From Mangifera indica (Eukaryota; Streptophyta; Magnoliopsida; Sapindales; Anacardiaceae), in assembly GCF_011075055.1 (NCBI RefSeq), contig NC_058154.1:7422620-7486619 (forward strand): a stretch of DNA of 64,000 nucleotides. The letters are read 5' to 3'. The translations under genes were made by a program, and so were the position numbers. Positions 55,974 to 64,000 of the stretch are shown here, piece after piece. Within the stretch, counting starts at the first letter, position 1. Each line of letters starts with the position of its first letter. The notes beneath the pieces are model-generated. The model had not been told where the DNA came from. It searched no databases and saw only the letters and a list, made by a program, of their open reading frames with translations.

Positions 55974-57162
55974 ATAACTTAACACTTTTGTGCCCTAGCT
56001 TTAGCCATCTCACACAAACTACTTAGGCCTAAACTAAACTTGACATATCTAATATCTCGTGAAAGTAATTGACACCTTGCATGTCCTTTAACTATCGTAC
56101 ACAAGTGTGTTGTGATCTTACATCCCCATGTGCCCTATAACATTTATAAACAAGTTTGTTTCCTAACTTAATACGAGCATCCACTTTTAAGAAAGCTATA
56201 CATGGGCATATGTCCCATGCCACATGGTCATATAAGTTTTTCCTTAGAGCAAATATGTTATTACACTTGCTTCTTTTTCTGTGAAAAGGATACACAACTA
56301 GGATGGTACATATGGGCATGATCATGACTTAGAAATCATACTCTATTGGTTTTTATGTTTTTTGACTAACTTCTGATGATCCAAACATGCATACTTGATC
56401 ATGTCTCTAAGCACCCTAAACAACTTATTCACAATTAAAAACATGCTAATACATCCAAATCATTTTATCGTGATCAAATCATTATAATTTCTCACTTTCT
56501 TCTCATTCAACATATTCAATGTATTAACACTATATTTTTAATCATATATATCATGCTAACCACAAGAAAATCATTGAAATCACCAAAGTATAAGCATAGC
56601 AATCAAATCCCACAACTAAAATTCATGTTCATTATTAAACAATTCAACTTAATGAACTGAAATCACCATATTTGGCTTTTGTTGACAAGCCTATCTTCAC
56701 AAGGATGTGGCAATTCCCATGACCAAAAGCTTCCTTTCGGCATCCAAGGCTCTCAACCCTCTCTTCTCTCTATTTGTTTGGCAGTTGCTCTCTAGGTTAT
56801 AAAAGAATAAAGTTGCAAATTAAGCATATTAGACCTTATATGCTTATTGGACACGACATATGAGCATATACTTACTATACACGTGCATGTGTGACCTTTC
56901 TCAATTAAAGGAATTTTTAAAATCATTGTGAAATAAATCCTATGTTCAATTCAAATTTCACAACAACACATGATTGTATATTGTAGTATACACAAGCATA
57001 TGCCCCTCGGTACTTAGTCATTTTCACTTGCTCAATGTAAAATAACTTTTCTGCCCTTCTAAGGCATGAATGGGCATCACCTTTGTGATGCTCGATCGTC
57101 ACTACTAAAAATCTTATCACTATTAACTATTAAACATAGATAAAAGACGAACAAGTGTTACA
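55974..57162 (-). mobile_element. Outer part of the split 5' LTR
   Basis: Continuation of 47656-48155 after the nested element. It shows palindrome motifs near 56096-56230 and 56875-57010 (GTACACAAGTGTGTTG, TACACGTGCATGTGTG) and the AAATCATTGTGAAATAAATCC block at 56920. It ends AAGTGTTACA at 57162. Total LTR length without the insertion is about 1690 bp, shorter than the other family members. Confidence 0.65.
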
Positions 57163-57589
57163 TCTTATGCTATGTATCTAATTTTCCTAATGCGATAAGG
57201 AACTTGTCTCAGCTTTTTCCTTATTTAAGTGTCTTCTTCTCTTAATATTCTCATTTTCTCCTACAAAAATAAAAATTAACTAAATAATAAAATGTCCTAT
57301 AAAAACATAATAATATTTATTCCTAATCCTAATTTATTATAATTATATTGCATCAAAACATTACCCTAAGTCACAAAAAATAGACTTAAATTCTAAGTGT
57401 AACAAATATCTAGATATATAATGGGTTATTTGATAAGATCCATAGATAAGATAAATAGAGGATAATGCACAATTGTGCCTTGACCATCCACAACCATGCA
57501 TGCAACCTGGCAAAAATACATTTTTATCAGATTTGAATAAAGTCAACTATACACATTCTTACTCACAATCATTCACCTTTGGGCTATTT
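57163..57589. other. Spacer, nothing recognised
   Basis: AT-rich DNA between the gypsy LTR end and the copia LTR. A TTATTTAAGTGTCTTCTTCTC segment resembles a TATA-leader arrangement but has no further support. Confidence 0.35.
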
Positions 57590-58736
57590 CACTCTAATCC
57601 TCAAAATATGATAGCTTATTTTTTTTTAGTCTAAACATTCCACAAGACTCAAAACTAATAACATGTAAACCAGACTCGATTTGTTTCAAATAATTCTATA
57701 CCTCCAAAGTTTAATCAACTCCTATTGTGTGTGGCTCATAGACTCTCCATTAAGTTGGTATTGAATAGATTCATATCAAATCTACAATTTAACATCCATT
57801 TGTTCATAAACCAATATTGACCTTTAGCAAGACATTATAGCCATCCAACTAACAAAATGTTAGCAATTGTCTCTTAACCTCTCAATAATATGATTATCAT
57901 ACAATTTGATCCATTTATCATAAAATATCTCTTCAAGGTTGAGGTATAAAGTCAGTGTCTACCTCAGGGGATCCTCGATGTGCATAAATTGATATCTATA
58001 TCAACGATCAAATAGTATTAGACTAAGTTATGACTCAATCCCACTATAACCACAAATTTTAGTTATCATTAATGTTCATTAGTAGGTATATAAGAGATAT
58101 CATCTCTTATGCCCAAAAATGATTAATCAGTTTTTTAACCACCATAATCTTCATACATCACTCAATATAACTAATCATCACAGTTTTAGTAGTCTTTTCT
58201 TAAGGACTACGTTGGGCTAGTATCAAACCATATTAATCTTTGTACAAGACAGTCTAGTGACCTTAAATTGAAGGATCACATGTATCACTATTTGTTAAGA
58301 TGATACGTTCCATAGACATTAGAGCAAATATCTATATTAAATCCTCTTGGTAATTTGAGTCTATGGACACATCTACATAATATGTACCCATATATTGCAC
58401 CAATTTGTCTATAGACAAATTTAACATGTAAAATCTATCACCACCCTTCAATAAGGTCGTTTAACACTATGGTAGTCCCAATTATATTACTTATGCCCTT
58501 ATTCAAGCAATATTAGGACTATGGACAATTATTGAATACACACATTAAATGATCACAAGGTCCTCAAAATCAGTTGACATGTACTTGTCCTCTTATCATA
58601 GTTATACCATTTTAAGTATGTTTATCAACTTAAAATACTATAAATAAAGAAAATTTTCCATTTTATTCATTCATATAATAAAAATTACAATTATTCATAC
58701 ACCAACAGTGATTGGCTTTAAGACAACTACCCTAAC
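57590..58736 (-). mobile_element. Copia-type LTR, minus orientation, probably solo
   Basis: Read on the minus strand it starts TGTTAGGGTAGTTG, followed by AGCCAATCACTGTTGG and GTGTATGAATAATTG, a start shared by a large group of plant copia LTRs (recalled). The right limit is clear at CCCTAACA (58736); the left limit near 57590 is a guess. No matching second LTR or minus-strand copia coding is next to it, and plus-strand copia coding follows from 58760. It is best explained as a solo LTR inserted into the copia integrase region. Confidence 0.5.
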
Positions 58737-58759
58737 ACCTTTTACTAAACATGATAAAA

Positions 58760-59465
58760 GGGTTTTAAGTTGTTAGGCATAATCCATCATGATGATGTTA
58801 GCTACTAACAGTTCTTGTTAGAGATTTTCATTCTTACTTCATCAAATTTATTTATGACTTAACTAAACATGACTGTGTGTACCTTTGGACACACAAGGTT
58901 ACATTCTTAGAAGTTTTTAAAAAAAAAAATCTAGAAATGATGTATAGATTTAGTTTGGAAAAAGTATTCACTCGTTTGATCAAATCAAGGAAATGAAACT
59001 CAAGCATAAAGTTAAAAATAATGGTTGAAGGTTAGTGAAAGTTTAATTGATCTTCCCCGACATTATAGGGTCTATGGATAAGAAACAATGTGGTGTCCAA
59101 GTTTATTGATAAGACACAATGTATGTTATAGATTGGGTTAAAGCCTAATTTAACTAATTTGATGATCTATGGTCAGGAAGCTTATGTTAAAAAATTAACT
59201 TTGAACAAGCTAAACTTTAAATCTGATAAGTGTATCAAATAGGGTATTTTAAAGGAAACTTGAAAATACTACTTCTTATACCTAGACAAGTTATTACATG
59301 CACAAAGGTCTTTTTAAAGATTAATTTATTCTCCAAGGGATGAGTGGGAGGAAGATTGAACTCGATGAAGTTCTAATTCACAAGACACCATAGACATTGT
59401 ATGGGATGATAGGTCATCTGAGTTGGTTAAGCATCACAAGGAGCTCATTCCATTCCTAATGGAAC
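58760..59465 (+). pseudogene. pol: Copia integrase (second copia element)
   Basis: The reading CVYLWTHKVTFLEVFK near 58870-58930 corresponds to the integrase core between its aspartates. 59170-59260 gives IYGQEAYVKKLTLNKL, then NFKSDKCIK and KYYFLYLDK, the C-terminal block of the TNT1-94-type copia family. SPRDEWEED and a Leu-Ile-Pro stretch precede the hAT insertion at 59466. There are stops every 20-40 codons. The copia element here differs in detail from the one at 11497-17779. Confidence 0.65.
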
Positions 59466-61255
59466 TAGAGGTGTCAACAGGTCAGGCTGGGTTAGCTTTG
59501 GCAAGGCCCATCGGGCCTAAAGCTAGTACAATAACAGGTCTAACAAGTTAGGACGACCTACCAATAATGTAAGGTCCACGACCTAACCCTATATATATAG
59601 GTTCAAGCTGGGCTGGACCTTAAATTGACCAACCTGCATTTATCATAATTAATAATAAAAAATTTAAATAAATATATAAATTAACTAATAAAAATTTCCT
59701 TTCAAATTAATGTAATTGAGGATCATGAGTTGCAAGTCGATCCCCCAAATCACATTTTGTTATATTTTCAAATGACGTTAAATTAATTTGTATTACTAAT
59801 TGTTCTATCTGATTATACAAAACTCTTTATTTTATCAGTGGCGTCGTAATAGACTTATTTTCTTTAACTATGTTTTCTTGACTTATCAGATACTTCTGTT
59901 GGGACAACTACTTTTCATACGCTCAACCACTAAGATGAATCGAATAACTCTCATGAATGGTTGTCCAGCAATGTCTCTGGCATTTTTTCTATACCTACTA
60001 ATACCACAATTCCGTGAATGTCTGTTAACAACTTAGTTTCTATTTTTTTTTACAATTTTGTTAATTATTATTTTTCTTTACGATATTTTGATAATTAAAA
60101 TACTTGATATGCTCTAAATGAAAAAAGTGTTCAAACGATTGATACGACTTCATTTTTGTAAAATCAATTTATTAGAAATAGTTATAATGTAAACATTGTA
60201 ATAGAGACTATGTAACATAGACCTTTGTACCTTACATGGCCTCTATTACAATGTTTACACTGCACTCATTTTCGATCATTTGAGTCGATAATATTCAATT
60301 AAATCGTCCCAATCACTTACACACATTTTTCCGTTTATAGCAGATTAAGTTTTTTTAATTATAACAATATTTTTAAAGAAAAATAATAATTAACAAAATT
60401 TTAAAAATAAAAAAGAAATTATGTTGTTAATAAACATTAAAAGAATGGTGACAGTAATATGTATAACAAAAATGACAAGTGACACTGTCCCAAGACCACT
60501 CATACAAGTTATTTGGTTCATCTTGGTGGTTGAGTGTATAAAAATAATTGTCTCGACTTAAGTGTCCAATAAGTTAAAATGACATAGTTAAAAAAAAAAA
60601 AGTCTATTATGATGCCACTGATAAAATAAAGAGTTTTGTTCAATTAGATAGGACAATTAGTAATACAAAATGATTTACCATCATTTGAAAATATAAATAA
60701 AATGTGATTTCAGGGATTGACTTGTATTTTATGATCCTTAGTTGTATTAATTTGGAAGGAATTTTTTATCAATTAATTTAAATATTTATTTAAGAAAATT
60801 TTTTTTGAAGCAAAGACAAAAAAAATTAATACAAAAATTGAATGAATAGAATGTAGAGAGAAAGATTGAAATTGAAATATTAAAATTGAATAAAGAAAAT
60901 GTTGAATGTAAAAAGGATGAAAGAAAAGAATGTAAAGAGAATTGATAAGAGATAATGAGATTAAGAATAATGGAAGATTGAGAGATAATGTGAGTGTGGA
61001 AATGTGAGAGGGGGTTTGGGTTTATATAGAAAAATTTAAAAAAAAAAAAAAGCAAAGTAGTCATTGAACAACTACCTGTTGTGTGGTAGAAGTCGTTTTA
61101 GCTTTTGTCCTTTAAATAATTTTTTTTTATCTTAATTATAAAGGAACAGTACTAGGTCTGCCCACGGCGTAGCCCAGAAAGCCTATTGGTTAGGCACGAC
61201 CTGCTACAGTAGTAGGTCAGGCCCTTCCGTGCAACCTAATCTGATTATGCCTCTA
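59466..61255 (-). mobile_element. hAT-like element (1790 bp) with internal hairpin and 8-bp target duplication
   Basis: The ends are TAGAGGTGTCAA on the left and, on the other strand, TAGAGGCATAAT. The flanks AATGGAAC (59458-59465) and AGTGGAAC (61256-61263) agree at seven of eight bases. The left 180 and right 115 bp are richer in G+C, with GGTCAGGC and GGCCCATCGGGCC motifs. The central 59650-60805 folds as one long hairpin. Near the right end a minus-strand TATATAAACCC (61017-61027) is followed by a C/T-rich leader, which looks like a transposase promoter; the frame that follows (60786-61064) is a low-complexity Phe/Ser-rich frame. Copia coding resumes outside. Confidence 0.75.
59650..60805. 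repeat. Near-continuous inverted repeat of about 1.15 kb
   Basis: Arms of roughly 550 bp meet near 60226. Exact pairs include GTAAACATTGTAATAGAG (60189-60206) with 60241-60258 and ACTCTTTATTTTATCAGTGGC (59822-59842) with 60614-60634. TAATTTGTATTACTAATTGT near 59782 pairs with ACAATTAGTAATACAAAATG near 60651, and GAGGATCATGAGTTGCAAGTC near 59718 with GACTTGTATTTTATGATCC near 60718. Arm symmetry holds at every checked point (centre 60223-60231). No loop longer than about 35 bases remains, so a transcript would form long double-stranded RNA. Confidence 0.85.
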
Positions 61256-61263
61256 AGTGGAAC

Positions 61264-62280
61264 AATGTGAACCTTTTAAAGCTGTCTATGACATGCACAG
61301 ATTTGTTGAAGTACGTCATGATTTCTTCAAGTTCGTATTTCTCATGACTCTACAAAATGAGTACTAGTCACTTATGATGATGAAACCTATGACCTACGAT
61401 GATGTTGATTTGCATTTAGTTGTGCTTGTGGTTGCTATGTATCATGATTATAAAATTTGATTATTAATCATCATGAATCGATTTTCATGATAGAAACCTT
61501 GTGATGGATATGTTTTTATAGCACAACCAATAACTTCATCTTAAATGATAAGCTGGTGGGTATTTAAGTTGAAGAGCTTTATTTATGGACTTCAACAAGT
61601 GTTGAATAATAGGATATTCATTCCAAAAAAGCCATAAAATGTTTTGCTTTTATCAATATGAAGATGAGCCCTATAATTATAAAAGCTTTATGGGAGCATA
61701 ATGGTATTTCATATATTGTATTTCGATGACATATTATTCATAAAAAATGATATACCAACTTATAGACAGTAAGGACATAGTTATCCAAGTATTTCTCCAT
61801 AAATAACTTAGGAGAAACAACTTATATTCTCAATAATATAATCTATCATCATAAATCATACGGTTGCTTCCTTTAAGTTAGAGTACATACCTAGACAAGA
61901 TGTTGATGAAATTCAATATGAAAAAATCTTTAAAAAAATGCTCTTTATGTCACATGGTGTTTATCTTTCTTGAGAAATATGTCTTGAAACACAAAAAGTG
62001 AGAAACAAGATGATTTGGCTTTTGTTAGCTATTTCTATTGAATTCATCATGTACATCACGTTTTGCACTTAGATTGACATTCATGTCCCTTAAGCACTTG
62101 CATAAGATATTAAATATGTCCAAACAAGTATCATAGAACAATTGTCAAGATTATCCTTGAATTCATAAGAATGAATATGGATGTTTCCTTCATATATGAA
62201 AAATATGATGAGATCACTGATGAAAGATATAGTCATGTTCAACTACTGGACTAATAAATATGAATATTGAGCATAGTTAG
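61264..62280 (+). pseudogene. pol: Copia reverse transcriptase remnant (second copia element)
   Basis: After the hAT element, copia pol pieces continue: near 61540-61620 a region equivalent to the palm start, near 61690-61760 a SYIVFR tract followed by HIIHKK at the place of the YVDD loop, and near 61795-61880 INNLGETTYILN, the conserved block after YVDD. Further blocks ALYVTWCLS near 61945 and a region of the RPDxxYA segment near 62010-62080 are shifted and stop-rich. The catalytic loop is not preserved. Confidence 0.55.
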
Positions 62281-62589
62281 AATATGAATATTGATTTCAT
62301 AAAGTTACAACCTAATAGACACTATAATGGTTCAATGACCAATTTAAGTATGCAATATCGTTAAATGTGGCCTTTTTGACAATTTGGATCAAAAAGTTCA
62401 CTTTGGGGCTTGGTGTCATTTTTAGAATGGTTGATCTAATATAGTTGTATTGTTTTATTGCTTTGATTGTGGAGTCACAATTTTACCATGTGATCTAAAC
62501 ATATACTCAGGTGATTCCACTTGATCAAAAGGATTGATTAGCAAATAAGTGTGTAAACTTATTCTAGTTTCATTGAGCTAAGATATTAC
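62281..62589. other. Unassigned 309-bp stretch
   Basis: It lies between copia RT debris and the next LTR. I see no clear coding block; it may be decayed RNase H or unrelated DNA. Confidence 0.3.
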
Positions 62590-63869
62590 TGTTACGTCTT
62601 GCTCGTAAGTGCATGAGTCAATCAGGAAATACAAAAAGATATCAACCCACAGAGATTGGGAGCTAACTACTAGTTCATTCTGTAACCTATATTAGATAGG
62701 GCAACAAACTTTAATACAGCTGAAATATTAAAAATATCTTAAGTAATTATTAATTCAGAGTCTTGAATTTAATTAACTTAACTACTAAACTTAAACTAAC
62801 AGTGAAATGGATCTAAGGTTAAGATTTCACTATCAATCTTACATAACTAGTAACGCATGCAGTTTACTTCTCTATGAATTTAATGAGTTGATGGTTGATC
62901 ATCTTATTTTACATAATTTTTCTCTCAAGGTTGATTAAGCATTTAAATATTAAACAAATACCTACTCTTGTGGTATGCAGTTAATATATAACTCATTAAG
63001 CTTGTGATGATTAACGACTCCAAGACTTCAATTTGTCTCTAAATTAAAACTTTAGGTTTACAATTACATGAATTAATTGTGTATCTATTTCTCTATAATC
63101 TACATCAACCTACAAACATGCATGGCATTGAGCCCTTAACATCACACAAGAATTAAGCTCTTAATCATTAAATCAAAACATCACAATGTTTATTATTAAG
63201 CAAATAATAAAAACAATTACATTGTTATGGGGATAGTAAGATCTCTCTTAATCCCTAGAAAAGATGTTTAGTTGCTCATGGTAATAACAAGAACACAAAT
63301 TAATGAATAATAACAATCCATAATATGTAAAAAGAATAGGAAGACAAGGTTTCGAAATCTTGGTAAGATAGTCAGTCTTGATTTCCTTTATTCTTGATGT
63401 AAAAATGCAATTCTTGATCATTAACCTTGTGTTTTTGTGTTGAAATCTTGGTCCTTAATATGTTCTAGGTGGATGGGAAGGTGAAGAGGCAGAAAAGAAT
63501 GATAAAAATTGTTGTGGGATGTGTGAAACACTCCTTAAATACTTAAGGTTTGACAACTATGTGCAAATTAGATTTTCTGGATTCTTGGTGATTCAGTCTA
63601 ACACAGGCATATTATGTGCTTATATTAGCTCCTTGGAATTTTTTAGCATAAACATGATTTATTCATCCTCGGTTTTTCAGTTTTGATCCAATTTGATTCC
63701 GATTGGCCTTGAACTTCCCTAAAATACTTACAAACATACATTAAAGCACAAAATGAGGAAACATCATGAAATAAACATAAAATAAGTTTAAACTTAACAA
63801 AACTTTATAAAAGTCTTCCTAAAAACCAATTAGCTAGATTCTAAGTGTGTGTAATTTATGCACACATCA
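62590..63869 (-). mobile_element. 3' LTR of an Athila/Tat-type element (1280 bp)
   Basis: On the plus strand it runs from TGTTACGTCTTGC to GCACACATCA. Read on the minus strand it starts TGATGTGTGCATAAAT, a start reminiscent of plant Tat/Athila LTRs, and contains CTTAAGTATTTAAGGAGTG (63532-63550), a possible TATA region. The adjacent internal sequence on the right begins with a polypyrimidine stretch that is a polypurine tract on the minus strand, so this is the 3' LTR of an element whose body lies beyond base 64000. No partner is available. Confidence 0.6.
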
Positions 63870-64000
63870 AAATCCCCTAAACCTAAACTTTACTTGTTCC
63901 TAAGCAAACTAGGAATCAAAATAAAACAAAGGGGTAAGAATACATGAAACAATAAAAACTAGACATCAAAATTTTCAAAAAACTCTTGTAGTTAAAAGCT
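63870..64000 (-). mobile_element. 3' end of internal region, Athila/Tat-type element (runs off window)
   Basis: AATCCCCTAAACCTAAAC beside the LTR is, on the minus strand, GTTTAGGTTTAGGGGATT, a polypurine tract ending at the LTR. TTACTTGTTCCTAAGCAAAC follows, resembling a CTTGTCCTCGAGCAAG motif I recall from the 3' non-coding region of plant Tat/Athila elements. Confidence 0.5.

Noticed and set aside
60786..61064. 92-codon Phe/Ser/Ile-rich frame on the minus strand, starting after a TATA-like box
   Set aside because: Composition follows A/G-rich low-complexity DNA; no transposase or other domain is visible. The TATA-like box itself is kept as an observation.

Overview
The window looks like gene-free heterochromatin from a flowering plant, probably a dicot. 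It is AT-rich and packed with degraded plant-type retrotransposons: Ty3/gypsy of the Athila/Tat and Tekay/Del (chromovirus) lineages and Ty1/copia. hAT-, CACTA- and Mutator-like DNA elements sit among them. I found no intact host gene, tRNA, rRNA or CRISPR array. Every protein domain I recognise belongs to a transposable element, and almost all carry stops, frameshifts or deletions.

Layout. 1-7408: 5' part of an Athila/Tat element on the minus strand (IN, RH, RT, PR, gag, degraded tRNA-Asp-type PBS, LTR 6059-7408). It lies in the gag of a minus-strand Tekay-like element (gag 7409-8114, tRNA-iMet PBS, LTR 8133-10267). 10268-11496: plus-strand gypsy gag debris and an LTR scrap. 11497-17779: a 5'-truncated plus-strand copia element, cut by a 582-bp hAT element (12331-12912, 8-bp target duplication) and a 2.2-kb gypsy solo LTR (14149-16379), ending in a copia LTR with a TATA box. 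17780-21518: unassigned AT-rich DNA.

21704-28514: the best-preserved element, a minus-strand Tekay-like retrotransposon with a perfect TGCAT target duplication. One LTR is 2050 bp and the other only 334 bp, and the chromodomain is deleted. It sits in older LTR debris (to 32555) that also holds an 845-bp hAT-like element with three 122-bp tandem units. 32840-37345: DNA-transposon country, with a TIR element containing a nested Mutator-like MITE and a 1.3-kb inverted-repeat element. 39640-40660: copia debris.

40733-46771: a plus-strand Tekay-like element missing gag. 46772-57162: a nest in which a minus-strand element (48156-55973) is inserted inside the 5' LTR of another. 57590-62280: a copia LTR, then a copia pol interrupted by a 1790-bp hAT element that contains a ~1.15-kb near-perfect hairpin. 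62590-64000: 3' LTR and start of the internal region of another Athila/Tat-type element running off the window.

Nothing here forms a working pathway. The interest is structural: a readable insertion order, internally deleted but cis-complete retroelements, long hairpin loci that could feed small-RNA silencing, and recurrent clusters of hyphenated palindromes (ACAC...GTGT type) shared by at least seven LTRs of one gypsy family.
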